Source: Paenibacillus sp. MBLB1832 (GTDB taxonomy: Bacteria; Bacillota; Bacilli; Paenibacillales; NBRC-103111). Taken from it: 64,000 bases of DNA. The notes under the pieces were generated by a model. That model worked only from the letters and a program-made list of their open reading frames with translations. It was not told where the DNA came from and ran no database searches. Shown here one piece after another: positions 8,922 through 17,775 of this stretch (position 1 is its first letter; every line of letters begins with the position of its first letter). Both the position numbers and the translations under genes were made by a program. The DNA is taken from positions 4,731,001 to 4,795,000 of the forward strand of contig NZ_CP130319.1 of the NCBI RefSeq assembly GCF_032271945.1. Direction: 5' to 3'.

Positions 8922-9143
8922 CCTCTTTTCTCTACCCTATATTATAAACCAAATGGAATGGGATTAGCTACGGAGACAATGATTATATGGAAGATACTTC
9001 CCACCATAAATATCTCAAACTTGGATACACTATGTTGTGCATCTAATCCTCTGCCAAAGGGTATTGCACTGTACGAACAGGTGTCTACAATTTGTTTTTA
9101 CCATTGCAGTCAAATTCATGACAGAAAGAAGGAGGTTCACGAC

Positions 9144-9512
9144 ATGCATCTTCTTGGACATCTCGTCAGGTTTATTGTTTCAGCTTTGGTTTTAATGTTT
9201 GTGAGCTGGTTAGTTCCAGGATTTAGTGTCGGAGGATTCTGGAGTGCTTTTTTCCTAGCTCTGGTCATCGCCATCGCAGCTTGGATTATTGAAGGAATCT
9301 TCGGCAAACAAATCACTCCATTTGGCAGAGGAATCGTAGGGTTTCTAGTGAGCGCCCTAGTCATCTGGGCGGCTCAATTTATCGTGACCAATGTCTCTAC
9401 GAGCATGATTGGTGCCATCTTAGCTGCTTTAGTCATTGGGATTATTGATTTGTTCATCCCCGTGAAAACGCCCTTTGAGCAAGGGCTGACAGGTAGAGAA
9501 GACCGCAGGTAA
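9144..9512 (+). CDS. Four-helix membrane protein, phage holin IV / YvlD family
   Basis: 122-residue hydrophobic protein with four predicted membrane segments; the pattern (HLLGHLVRFIVSALVLMFVS, PGFSV, GIIDLFIPVKTPFEQG near the end) is that of the YvlD-like family named after mycobacterial phage holins. The start at 9144 follows AAGGAGG; the frame is open further upstream but without signals. In Bacillus YvlD belongs to a sigma-W operon. I see no sigma-W motif in the 220 bases upstream here. A terminator follows. Confidence 0.78.
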   Translation: MHLLGHLVRFIVSALVLMFVSWLVPGFSVGGFWSAFFLALVIAIAAWIIEGIFGKQITPFGRGIVGFLVSALVIWAAQFIVTNVSTSMIGAILAALVIGIIDLFIPVKTPFEQGLTGREDRR

Positions 9513-9552
9513 GTCAATCTGTTCAATTTACTCATCTTCAACGCAACGCCAA

Positions 9553-9598
9553 AAAAGATCGGTCTGCCGCGTTTCTACTCGCCGGGCCGATCTTTTAT
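9553..9598. terminator. Terminator after the YvlD-like gene
   Basis: AAAGATCGG and CCGATCTTT with paired flanks form a stem that ends in TTTTAT on the plus strand and T-rich sequence on the minus strand. Confidence 0.85.
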
Positions 9599-9683
9599 CT
9601 ATATTCACCAGTTTGTCACTGTAATTTGGAAATAGGTCGTGTACAATAATGAGGAAAACATTATGTATACGGAGGGGTATACC

Positions 9684-10133
9684 ATGAAAAAAGCACTCAT
9701 TCTTCTAATGGGACTAGCTGTCGTGTTCGCAATCGCGGCGTGCGGTAACAAAGAAAACACATCCACTACAACAACGACTACACCTACAGCAGCAGTAACA
9801 ACAGCAACTCCTGCAGCATCAACAGCCGCTACAACGACACCAGCTGCAACCAAACAAGCAGCCGCCGGTGGCCAGCAAGTTACGTTAAAAACAACAAATT
9901 TCAGCTTTGATAAAACAGAATACCGTGTAAAAAAAGGGGAGCCTGTTACAATAACGCTCGACAACTCCCAAGGAATTCACGGTGCAGCAATCAAAGAGTT
10001 CGGCATCAATTTGAACAACGAAAACAAAACTGTTACCTTTACACCAGATAAAGCGGGTTCATTCCCTATCAACTGTTCCGTTATGTGCGGAAGTGGCCAT
10101 GCGAATATGAAAACTACACTAATCGTTGAATAA
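9684..10133 (+). CDS. Cupredoxin lipoprotein with a CuA-type site
   Basis: 149-residue lipoprotein: signal peptide with lipobox ending at Cys20 (AIAAC), a Thr/Ala-rich linker (27-60), and a cupredoxin domain (65-149). The metal residues form a CuA pattern as in cytochrome oxidase subunit II: His99, then Cys131-x3-Cys135-x3-His139-x2-Met142 (CSVMCGSGHANM). The subunit II glutamate, which binds through its backbone, is Val133. There are no subunit II membrane helices, so this is a stand-alone outer-face copper/electron-transfer protein. GGAGGGG precedes the ATG. Partner unknown; a mononuclear copper carrier role is also possible. Confidence 0.82.
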   Translation: MKKALILLMGLAVVFAIAACGNKENTSTTTTTTPTAAVTTATPAASTAATTTPAATKQAAAGGQQVTLKTTNFSFDKTEYRVKKGEPVTITLDNSQGIHGAAIKEFGINLNNENKTVTFTPDKAGSFPINCSVMCGSGHANMKTTLIVE

Positions 10134-10148
10134 TTAAATGAAATCGAA

Positions 10149-10185
10149 GAAGCCTTGTTACACTTCTATGTGGCAAGGCTTTTTA
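10149..10185 (+). terminator. Terminator of the cupredoxin gene
   Basis: AAGCCTTG pairs with CAAGGCTT, with additional partly paired bases inside, followed by TTTTTA. It overlaps the stop codon of the convergent gene. Confidence 0.9.
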
Positions 10186-10872
10186 TATTTGAAACCTTTT
10201 TAAAAAGTGCGGATACAACCACACAGACAAGAAAGCATCCATCCATTTTCTAAATATTGTCGATTCGTGGTACTTCACATTTTTTGACGATTTAAAAAGA
10301 AACTGCTCAAAAATACGCAATCTTGTTCGTGATACTTGTCGGAATTTTGACAATACAGGGTTACGACTAGGTTGAGAATCACTATGCACGCTCTCATCAA
10401 TCGATTCTTTACCCAATTCAAAACCTTTTCGACCATATTGCTTCTGCAAAGCTAATTGTAATTTTTCAAGAAGAAGTTTACCTGTTCGGTAATTTACACC
10501 AAGTAAGTCTGCAAAAGAAGTGATTGTATATGTAATCTCATCTTGAATTAATGCCCGTATCGCTTTGAACCAAATTAATAGAGGTAGCTTGGATTTATGC
10601 ATGATCGTCCCAGCTGTAATTGAGGTTTGTGCACGGCATTCCTTACACTCAAGTAAATTCCGGGTCTTTATTTCATAAAAGGAATCATGATCACAGCCTG
10701 GGCAAAAGAACCCCTTAGTCCAACGTCTGCTCACTAAAAACCTCTCGCAATCTTCCTCGGTTTGAAAATCCGCCTCTACAACATCAAATATCAACAAGTC
10801 CACTTCATACGCCTCCACATAAAAACGAACGTTTGATCCCATAAGTTTATTATATCGAACATTTGTTTCCAT
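10183..10872 (-). CDS. IS1595-like zinc-ribbon protein lacking the DDE domain
   Basis: 229 residues. Residues about 40-105 match the N-terminal zinc-ribbon module of IS1595-family transposases: CPGC and CKEC knuckles, the TRNLLECKECRAQTSITAG pattern, then a helix-turn-helix-like segment (about 107-150). The DDE catalytic domain that should follow is missing; the C-terminal 80 residues are basic and unrecognised. No terminal inverted repeats were found. It may be a decayed transposase or a domesticated DNA-binding protein. The start is uncertain because no good ribosome binding site is visible. Confidence 0.6.
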   Translation of the reverse strand: METNVRYNKLMGSNVRFYVEAYEVDLLIFDVVEADFQTEEDCERFLVSRRWTKGFFCPGCDHDSFYEIKTRNLLECKECRAQTSITAGTIMHKSKLPLLIWFKAIRALIQDEITYTITSFADLLGVNYRTGKLLLEKLQLALQKQYGRKGFELGKESIDESVHSDSQPSRNPVLSKFRQVSRTRLRIFEQFLFKSSKNVKYHESTIFRKWMDAFLSVWLYPHFLKRFQI

Positions 10873-11158
10873 GTAAAGAAAATTTTGTTGTGTTGGAGCG
10901 TTGGCGGGCTAATCTTTATTTTCGTTTTTCTGAGGTATCTACAATTTTTGAATTGAGTGACTTTATTAGCAGCTAGTGCTTGTGTTGATAGGGGGAGCTA
11001 TTACGCCGGTTGGTCATGGGGGGGTAGGTTATGGTTGGTGGGTTCGGTGGGTCGTGGGGTCGTGGGTTTGTGGCTTGGGGTCGGTAGATTGTGGTTGGTG
11101 GGACGGGTCGATGGTTCAGTTGGTTCGGTTTGTTGGGTTCGGTTTGTTGGGTTGGGTT
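10873..11158. other. G/T-skewed non-coding stretch
   Basis: No believable gene. From about 10990 the plus strand is strongly enriched in G and T with many GG and GGG runs (GGTTGGTGGGTTCGGTGGG). Frames on the other strand would encode only Asn-His or Pro-Thr repeats. Confidence 0.7.
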
Positions 11159-11252
11159 GGTTGTGGTTGTGGTTGTGGTTGTGGTTGTGGTTGTGGTTGT
11201 GGTTGTGATTGTGGTTGTGGTTGTGGTTGTGGTTGTGATTGTGATTGTGGTT
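11159..11252. repeat. GGTTGT hexamer microsatellite
   Basis: About 15 tandem copies of GGTTGT, with occasional GATTGT, and strict strand bias. The minus-strand frame would encode alternating Asn and His and is not regarded as a gene. Confidence 0.95.
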
Positions 11253-11462
11253 GGTCAATTATCGGATGGTTGGTCGGTTAGTGGATCAGCTAGTACACGT
11301 ATTGTTTAATTTGGATTGATTCGAATGATAACCTCTGGATGCCTTTTGTAGATACTTCAGGAAAATGGTTTTCGGGATGTATTCGCCTCCCCTACTTACA
11401 TTCACATGAAACCGGTCCGTGGGGACTGGAGGGCTGAGAACAGTGTGGTGCATAGGTCCGGA

Positions 11463-11571
11463 GGTGTGGCGGTGTGGCGGTGTGGCGATGTGGCGGTGTG
11501 GCATGTGGCGGTGTGGCGGTGTGGCGGTGTGGCGGTGTGGCGGTGTGGCGGTGTGACGGTGTGACGGTGTA
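11463..11571. repeat. GTGTGGCG octamer tandem repeat
   Basis: About 13 copies of the 8-base unit GTGTGGCG with a few substitutions and one shortened unit, 200 bases from the hexamer array. It has the same G/T strand bias. A unit length that is not a multiple of three argues against coding. Confidence 0.95.
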
Positions 11572-11611
11572 TGGTTTTTTGTGGGTATAGGTATGAGGTC
11601 TATAGAATCCA

Positions 11612-11647
11612 TAAAAAGAAACAGCCCTCTTCGATTGAGAAGAGGGC
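11612..11647 (-). terminator. Terminator after cvpA
   Basis: On the minus strand CCCTCTTC, TCAATC loop, GAAGAGGG, then a T-rich tail (CTGTTTCTTTTTAT). Confidence 0.85.
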
Positions 11648-11655
11648 AATTTCTG

Positions 11656-12210
11656 CTAAATTGAATTCCCTTGTTTCCATAAATCATGGAGTTTACCTGC
11701 TACTTGCGGCAGCTCGTTGATTAAGTAGGGCGCGATGTAGGAGCTTGATAGAAGCTTTTGGGTGCCATCTGAGGGAATGATGGTCATGACATTGACTGCG
11801 ATGATAATAATAAGCAAAGCCTCAATTAAGCCCAAAAATGCACCGCTCCAGCGGTTGATGGCATTGAGTCCGGGCGTTTTGGCAAGGAGGTTCAATGCTC
11901 GGCCGATGATCAATAAAGCTAATTTAACACCAAAGAACAGAAGTGCAAAGGAGATCGCATTTAGAATATACGTATCTAGATTGAGTCCTTTTACGATGAA
12001 TTCGTATTTATGGTAGTTTTGATAGGTTGGCAAGGAGAAGGCGTTTTTAAATATCGGCGCTACATCTTTGTAGAAATAAAAAGCAACCAGATAAGCGAGA
12101 ATCATGCCCGAAATCGAGACGATTTGAGCGATGAAACCTCGAAAGTACCCAATGAGCAGTCCTAAAACGATAATGGACATCAACACGTAATCTAATGTGT
12201 GCAATGTCAC
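11656..12210 (-). CDS. cvpA: CvpA family membrane protein
   Basis: 184 residues, four predicted membrane helices, with the family start LDYVLMSIIVLGLLIGYFRG and the conserved glycine-rich helix (NRWSGAFLGLIEALLI). It corresponds to Bacillus YshB, which also follows zapA. The start is GTG at 12210, only four bases after the zapA stop codon, with the AGG of the zapA end serving as ribosome binding site, so translation is probably coupled. The family name comes from colicin V production in E. coli; its general role concerns the cell envelope. Confidence 0.88.
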   Translation of the reverse strand: MTLHTLDYVLMSIIVLGLLIGYFRGFIAQIVSISGMILAYLVAFYFYKDVAPIFKNAFSLPTYQNYHKYEFIVKGLNLDTYILNAISFALLFFGVKLALLIIGRALNLLAKTPGLNAINRWSGAFLGLIEALLIIIIAVNVMTIIPSDGTQKLLSSSYIAPYLINELPQVAGKLHDLWKQGNSI

Positions 12211-12214
12211 TAGG

Positions 12215-14080
12215 TTACCTGCTTGGGCTATCTGCTTCTACAAGTTCGATCCATTCATTGTATTCGACTTGCAGTTTGGCATATTCTTCGCGTAATTTTC
12301 TGTATTCTTCTTTGACAGCCTGCAACTCATCCTGTTGCGCTTCATCATTCATACTCATTTGCAGCAGCTCTTCTTTTTCGAGTCGAGCCTGCGACAAAAT
12401 ACGTTCTTTTTCTTCCTCAAATTGCTGAGTCCGAGTGTTTCGTTCTGTTTGCATTTGCGCAAGCAGATCCTCTATTTGTCCTTGATAATGTTGAACGATG
12501 GATGCTTTCTGTTCATCTAGTTGTTCCTGAAGTTGTTCTCTAAATGCTTGTTGTTGTTCTTCTAATTGCTCCTTCAAGGACATTTGCTGTTCTTGATATT
12601 GACCTTGTAGGTTTTCTTTTTCCTCTTCTAATCGTCTTAACTTGGCTTCTTCCTCTTCTTGATACATCAGTACCAGAGAGTCAATGTCTTCCTGATGGGT
12701 TGTTGCTGCCACTTCTAGTTCCGTTCGGTGTTGTTGCTTCACCAATAGAAGTTCCCCTTGATGTTCTTGCTTCATGAGCGCTAGTTCGCTCTGATACTTT
12801 GCCTTGATCACAGCCAGTTCATTGGCGTAATCCTCCGAGAGAGTAGCTAGCTCGAACTGATGTTCATGATTGGATGTTTCTAGCTCATTCTTGAGTTTAT
12901 CAGAAATTGCTTTCAATTCTGCAATCGCATCTTGATGCTCTTGCGTTAGGATTTCTACTGCAGATTCATGCTCCAATTTGGTGAATTCTAATTCATCTTG
13001 ATGTTTTTGTTTTAACGAAACGAGCTGATCTTGAAGCTCACGTTTAATACTTGTAAGTTCATCTTTGTGCTGCGCAGATAACAACTCTAATTGTATTTGC
13101 TGTTGTTGATGTATGACTTGAATATCTGCATCGATTTGTGATGAAAGCTCCGATAATGCTTCTTGATGCTGCTGAGTTAGCAATTCCTTCTCTGCTTGTA
13201 GTTGTTGGGATGTTTGATGGTGAGCTTGTTTTTCTTGGACAAGCTGTTGCATGACTTGTTCTAACTGAAGTTTGAGCTGGGCATTCTCTTCTTGGAGTTG
13301 ATCCCCGTGTTCTTTAAGCCAGTTAGATTGTTGTTGGTCTTGTTCATGCTTCTGCTTAAGTTCCAAGTGTTGACGCTTTTCTTGATCTAGTTGCTGTCTG
13401 GATTGGTCTAATTGTTGCTTGGTTTGCTCCAATTGCTGCTTGGCATGTTCTATGTGCTGTTTCGATTGATTTTGTTGTTGTTTGGCTTGTTCTAACTGCT
13501 GATTGAGTTGTGTCGATTGCTGTTTGGATTGGTCTAATTGCTGTTTGGCTTGCTCTAATTGATGCTTGGTTTGGTCTAACTGCTGTTTCGTTTGCTCCAA
13601 TTGCTGCTTGCATAGCTCGAACTGTTGTTTCACTTGCAGCATTTGATGAACGGCTTGTTCTTGCTCTTGTTTTACTTTTTGATTTTCTTGTTTGTACTGC
13701 TTTTCTTGCTCGATGATTTGCTGCAGCTTCCCGTTTTGTTCAGCAAGGAGGGTTTGATTCTTTTCATCTTCTTGCTTTAGCTCTTGATAACGGGTTGTAA
13801 GCTTGTCGTAGGCGGTTTTGATGGCTTCTTGCTCTTTCTGTACGTTGCTTAATTCTTCCAAAATTTCGTTCATTCGGAAGCACTCATCCGCCATATTCAC
13901 CGCGGCTAGTACTGCGATCCGTTGTGAGTCAAGACGAGGGTAACCTTTTGCAATTCGGAACATTTGATCATTGACTAATTCCGCTACGCGTTTCATATGA
14001 TTGGTGCTTGTATCTGCTTTTAGCTTATATTGGTGTCCATATATATCAACAGTAATTCTTGTTTTATCTTCCGTAGTCAC
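12215..14080 (-). CDS. zapA: ZapA domain protein with a giant glutamine-rich coiled coil
   Basis: 621 residues. Residues 1-90 are a ZapA domain (TRITVDIYGHQYKLKAD, then DSQRIAVLAAVNMADE), which binds FtsZ and favours Z-ring assembly. The gene is in the zapA place after pheT and before cvpA. ZapA is normally 85-110 residues; here about 500 further residues form a Gln/Lys/Glu-rich coiled coil. Part of it (about 150-250) is near-exact heptads such as QLEQTKQQLDQ, also visible as DNA repeats around 13350-13640. A GTG start follows AAGGGAGG by eight bases. The frame is open throughout, so it seems functional. The tail could span or cross-link filaments. Confidence 0.85.
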   Translation of the reverse strand: MTTEDKTRITVDIYGHQYKLKADTSTNHMKRVAELVNDQMFRIAKGYPRLDSQRIAVLAAVNMADECFRMNEILEELSNVQKEQEAIKTAYDKLTTRYQELKQEDEKNQTLLAEQNGKLQQIIEQEKQYKQENQKVKQEQEQAVHQMLQVKQQFELCKQQLEQTKQQLDQTKHQLEQAKQQLDQSKQQSTQLNQQLEQAKQQQNQSKQHIEHAKQQLEQTKQQLDQSRQQLDQEKRQHLELKQKHEQDQQQSNWLKEHGDQLQEENAQLKLQLEQVMQQLVQEKQAHHQTSQQLQAEKELLTQQHQEALSELSSQIDADIQVIHQQQQIQLELLSAQHKDELTSIKRELQDQLVSLKQKHQDELEFTKLEHESAVEILTQEHQDAIAELKAISDKLKNELETSNHEHQFELATLSEDYANELAVIKAKYQSELALMKQEHQGELLLVKQQHRTELEVAATTHQEDIDSLVLMYQEEEEAKLRRLEEEKENLQGQYQEQQMSLKEQLEEQQQAFREQLQEQLDEQKASIVQHYQGQIEDLLAQMQTERNTRTQQFEEEKERILSQARLEKEELLQMSMNDEAQQDELQAVKEEYRKLREEYAKLQVEYNEWIELVEADSPSR

Positions 14081-14101
14081 GATTGAATCCTCCCTTAAGA
14101 T

Positions 14102-14144
14102 GAAAGGCTGGCCTTATCGAACATAATTTCGATAAGACCAGCCT
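14102..14144 (-). terminator. Long hairpin between pheT and zapA
   Basis: AGGCTGGYCTTATCGAA pairs with its complement in a 17-bp stem. On the minus strand it is followed only by TTTCATCTT, so termination of the pheST transcript is probably partial, allowing some read-through to zapA. Confidence 0.6.
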
Positions 14145-14174
14145 GTATTCCTGCAACCTATAAGGAAAGTTACA

Positions 14175-16664
14175 CTATTTTCTTAACTCTGCCTCAAATT
14201 TTTGTTCAAGGGCTGCCACAACTTTGGCATGAAGTTCAGTGACCTCTTCATCCAGAAGAGTTCGCTCTGCATGACGGTAAACGAGGGCAATCGCAACGCT
14301 TTTGCGATTCGCTCCAAGACGTTCACCCGTGTAGATATCGAACACTTGAATGGACTCCAGCAACTCGCCTGCAACCTCGGAAATCGCTTGCTCCATAAGT
14401 CCAACTGGAACGCTGGCATTTACGACGACAGCAATATCACGTCCGATAGACGGATATCGCGGCAGCAATTTATACACGATCGCATCTCCAGCAACTTCAA
14501 GGATTGGTGAAAGTTCCACTTCAAGCACATACGTATCATCCAAATCACGCGTTTGTTGAACCGTTGGATGCAATTGTCCAATGCGGCCAATGACTTGCTC
14601 ACCTTGCGCTGTTGCAAGGCGAATTTCCGCTGTCCGTCCAGGGTGGAAGCCCTCTAGCGCGGCAGATGTATACGTAATTCCTTTAATCCCGAGGTATTTC
14701 ACAAGACGATCGAAAACACCCTTGATGTCATAGAAATCAACAGACTCTGACTTCTGAGCCCAATGTGCTTGGCGGCGTTTGCCTGTCAGCACCATGGAAA
14801 GCAGAAGCTTTTCCTGCGGCAGAGAAGAAAGAGATGCTTCCTCTGTTATAAATGCTTTACCCATCTCGAAAATGGCGACATCATCCATTGTACGATTACG
14901 GTTGTAGCTGACAACCTCTAATAGATGCGGCAATAGACTTGTACGCAGTTGGCTGCGATCCTCGCTCATAGGCATCGCGAGTGAAATCGGCTTCGCTGTT
15001 GGATATAAACCAGGAATGGCGGCGGCAGCTTGAAGATCAGCTGCATCACTAGCCACGCCATTGGAACGCGGGTTCGTGAAGGCATACGTGATGACTTCAT
15101 GCAGTCCGCTTTGCGTCAGCAGGTTTCGTGTAATCCTGCGGACGGATTGCTCTTTGGACAGAGACCCAGGCGTCGTAACACCGGTCATCAAGGTTGTCGG
15201 GATGTTATCGTAGCCGAACAGACGCGCTACTTCTTCGATCAAATCAACATCCCGCGTGATGTCTCCGCGGCGGCTCGGCACATGCACGAGCAGCTTGCCT
15301 TCGCCCGCCTGCTCATATGTGAAGTGCAGGCGCTGCAGGATTTGACCCATCTCGGCCAACGAAAGGGATGTGCCGAGATAGTTGTTCACACGGTCAGCTG
15401 CCAGCTCGATGCTGACTGGCTTGTGTGTGCCGCAGACGGCTTCCACGATGCCGTCTGCTACAACGCCGCTTGCGTATTGCGCAATCAGCGCAGCAGCACG
15501 GTTCAGAGCCGGAAGCACCGCCTCCGGATTCACTTCTTTCTCGAAGCGAAGGCTCGCTTCCGAGCGAAGACCTAACTGGCGCGATGTGCGGCGCACAGAG
15601 CTGCCAGCGAACTTCGCGGATTCGAGCAGAATCCGCGTCGTGCCTTCGGTCACTTCGGAGTTGGCGCCGCCCATCACACCAGCGATCGCAACAGGCTTGG
15701 TGCCGTCCGTCACGAGCAGCATGTGCGGCTCTAACGTACGTTCCACATCGTCGAGTGTGACGATTTTCTCGCCAGCTTCGGCGAGGCGTACGTCGATGTG
15801 TCCGTTATTCAGCTGCTCCGCGTCGAACGCGTGAAGCGGTTGGCCGTATTCCAACATCACGAAATTCGTGATGTCCACGATGTTGTTGATGGGGCGGATG
15901 CCCGCAGCCATCAAGCGGTTCTGGATCCACAGCGGCGAAGTGCCCACGCGCACGCCCTCGATCAGGCGGGCCGCGTAGTGCGTGCACTGCTCGGTCGCTG
16001 TGATTTTCACGCTGATGCGGTCCGCAGCCTTAACAGCGGCAGTACCTGCCGCTTTTAGCGCTGCTTCCGCATCAGGCAGCTTCACTTCGCGGCCAAGGAT
16101 CGCCCCGATCTCGTAGGCTGCGCCTAGCATGCTCAAGCAATCGGAGCGGTTCGGTGTCAGATCAAGCTCCATCACTTTATCGCTGATTGCCAATACATTA
16201 AGAATGGAGCTGCCGACTTGCGTATCTTCCGGCAATACCAAAATGCCTTCTTGGATTTCTTTCGGCAGTAATTTATCGTTCAGTCCGAGTTCTTTCGCGG
16301 AGCAAATCATCCCTTGCGATTCTACGCCGCGCAGCTTGGCGCGCTTGATTTCAAGACCGCCAGGCAGTACTGCGCCGATCATCGCGACGGGCACCTTTTG
16401 GCCAGCGTCAATATTTTTGGCACCACATACGATTTGCAAGTCTTCGCCTTGTCCGGCATCGATCACACATACGCTTAGTTTGTCAGCGTCCGGGTGCTTC
16501 TCGCGGGATTTAACGAAACCTACAACAACGTTGGATACACCTTTATTACGGTCCTCGACGATATCCACTTCGATACCGCTTCGGGTTAATTTTTCAGCTA
16601 ATTCCTCGGCTGTGAAGCCTGTTACATCCACATATTCAGATAACCATTGATATGAAACGTTCAT
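14175..16664 (-). CDS. pheT: Phenylalanyl-tRNA synthetase beta subunit
   Basis: 829 residues, slightly longer than the roughly 800 usual. Order: N-terminal domain, EMAP-like tRNA-binding domain (about 40-155, with VVGFV..HPDADKLSVC), B3/B4 editing domain (about 215-400), B5 domain (about 415-485), the catalytic-like core, and the C-terminal anticodon-binding ferredoxin-fold domain (about 735-829, with RYPSIGRDIAVVV). It pairs with PheS as an alpha2beta2 enzyme charging tRNA-Phe. AAGGAGGG precedes the ATG. The gap to pheS is 27 bases. Confidence 0.96.
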   Translation of the reverse strand: MNVSYQWLSEYVDVTGFTAEELAEKLTRSGIEVDIVEDRNKGVSNVVVGFVKSREKHPDADKLSVCVIDAGQGEDLQIVCGAKNIDAGQKVPVAMIGAVLPGGLEIKRAKLRGVESQGMICSAKELGLNDKLLPKEIQEGILVLPEDTQVGSSILNVLAISDKVMELDLTPNRSDCLSMLGAAYEIGAILGREVKLPDAEAALKAAGTAAVKAADRISVKITATEQCTHYAARLIEGVRVGTSPLWIQNRLMAAGIRPINNIVDITNFVMLEYGQPLHAFDAEQLNNGHIDVRLAEAGEKIVTLDDVERTLEPHMLLVTDGTKPVAIAGVMGGANSEVTEGTTRILLESAKFAGSSVRRTSRQLGLRSEASLRFEKEVNPEAVLPALNRAAALIAQYASGVVADGIVEAVCGTHKPVSIELAADRVNNYLGTSLSLAEMGQILQRLHFTYEQAGEGKLLVHVPSRRGDITRDVDLIEEVARLFGYDNIPTTLMTGVTTPGSLSKEQSVRRITRNLLTQSGLHEVITYAFTNPRSNGVASDAADLQAAAAIPGLYPTAKPISLAMPMSEDRSQLRTSLLPHLLEVVSYNRNRTMDDVAIFEMGKAFITEEASLSSLPQEKLLLSMVLTGKRRQAHWAQKSESVDFYDIKGVFDRLVKYLGIKGITYTSAALEGFHPGRTAEIRLATAQGEQVIGRIGQLHPTVQQTRDLDDTYVLEVELSPILEVAGDAIVYKLLPRYPSIGRDIAVVVNASVPVGLMEQAISEVAGELLESIQVFDIYTGERLGANRKSVAIALVYRHAERTLLDEEVTELHAKVVAALEQKFEAELRK

Positions 16665-16691
16665 GCTTTTACCCTCCTTTTCCTAGTAGCT

Positions 16692-17726
16692 TTACACATG
16701 TAAAAATTGCTTTAAGAATCGCAAATCATTGGTATAGAAATGACGAATGTCTTCAATCCCGTATTTCAACATCGCGATACGCTCAACGCCCATCCCGAAT
16801 GCGAAGCCTGTGTATTCTTTCGGATCGTAGCCACCCATCTCAAGAACGCGCGGATGTACCATGCCTGCTCCTAGAATTTCCAACCAGCCTGTTTGCTTAC
16901 ACGTACGGCAGCCATCGCCGCCGCACATCGCACAGCTGACGTCAACCTCAACGCTCGGCTCAGTGAATGGGAAGAAGCTAGGACGCAGACGGATTTTCGT
17001 CTTCGGGCCGTACATTTCTTGTACGAATTGAAGCAAGGTGCCTTTGAGGTCGCTCATGCGCACATTGCGGTCAATAACCAAACCTTCAATTTGAGTGAAC
17101 ATGTGAGAATGCGTAGCATCGTCATCATCGCGGCGGTACACTTTACCTGGGCAAATGATTTTGATCGGAACTTCCCCTTTACGCTTCTCCATCGTTCTTA
17201 CTTGAACAGGTGAAGTCTGTGTACGCATAAGAATTTCTTCCGTGATATAGAAAGAATCTTGCATGTCGCGTGCAGGGTGATCCTTCGGCAAGTTCAATGC
17301 TTCGAAATTATAGTAATCCTGCTCGACTTCCGGCCCTTCCGCAACGGTATAGCCCATCCCGATGAAAATGTCTTCAATTTCTTGAATGACTTTGCTCAAA
17401 GGATGCACCGCACCTTGCTGGGACGGACGACCAGGCAACGTAACGTCGATCATTTCGGCGCGCAGTCTGTTCTCTGTTTCTTGCTTGGTATAAGCAGCTT
17501 GCTTCTCTTCAATCACAGCTTCAATCGCCGCGCGAACATCATTCGCAACTTGACCGATGATCGGTCTTTCTTCCGCGCTCAAAGCGCCCATTCCGCGAAG
17601 AACCTCGGTTAATGGTCCTTTTTTACCTAAATATTTCACTCGCAGATCGTTCAGCTCTTGCTGACTACCAACCCCGCTAAGCTCTTGCAGCGCTTCCTGC
17701 TTCAAAGCTTCTAACCGCTCTTTCAT
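16692..17726 (-). CDS. pheS: Phenylalanyl-tRNA synthetase alpha subunit
   Basis: 344 residues, the usual length. An N-terminal coiled-coil arm (1-85) and a class II catalytic core with motif 2 around [12 protein letters not shown] and motif 3 [14 protein letters not shown] near the end. [18 protein letters not shown] zinc-like knuckle lies at about 265-281. The start at 17726 has GGGAGGG eight bases upstream; the frame opens earlier inside the T-box leader and is ignored. Expression is controlled by the T-box. Confidence 0.96.
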   Translation of the reverse strand: MKERLEALKQEALQELSGVGSQQELNDLRVKYLGKKGPLTEVLRGMGALSAEERPIIGQVANDVRAAIEAVIEEKQAAYTKQETENRLRAEMIDVTLPGRPSQQGAVHPLSKVIQEIEDIFIGMGYTVAEGPEVEQDYYNFEALNLPKDHPARDMQDSFYITEEILMRTQTSPVQVRTMEKRKGEVPIKIICPGKVYRRDDDDATHSHMFTQIEGLVIDRNVRMSDLKGTLLQFVQEMYGPKTKIRLRPSFFPFTEPSVEVDVSCAMCGGDGCRTCKQTGWLEILGAGMVHPRVLEMGGYDPKEYTGFAFGMGVERIAMLKYGIEDIRHFYTNDLRFLKQFLHV

Positions 17727-17775
17727 TGAATTCCCTCCCTGATTTAGGCGCCTTCTACGCCTTTCTGAAAACACA

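Noticed and set aside
8958-9143. N-terminal extension of the YvlD-like protein
   Set aside because: The residues are not hydrophobic or family-like, and AAGGAGG stands directly before the ATG at 9144.
8922-9143. A sigma-W promoter for the YvlD-like gene
   Set aside because: Bacillus yvl genes are sigma-W dependent, but no TGAAAC with CGTA at the right spacing is present here.
11001-11258. Minus-strand frame encoding an Asn-His repeat
   Set aside because: It is only the translation of the GGTTGT microsatellite, without a ribosome binding site or a sensible protein composition.
11286-11687. Minus-strand frames rich in Thr, Pro and His
   Set aside because: They read through the octamer repeat and the cvpA terminator; the repeat unit is not a multiple of three, so several frames look alike.
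15030-15834. Long plus-strand frames inside pheT
   Set aside because: Antisense to pheT in a GC-richer part; no ribosome binding site and Arg/Ser-rich nonsense composition.
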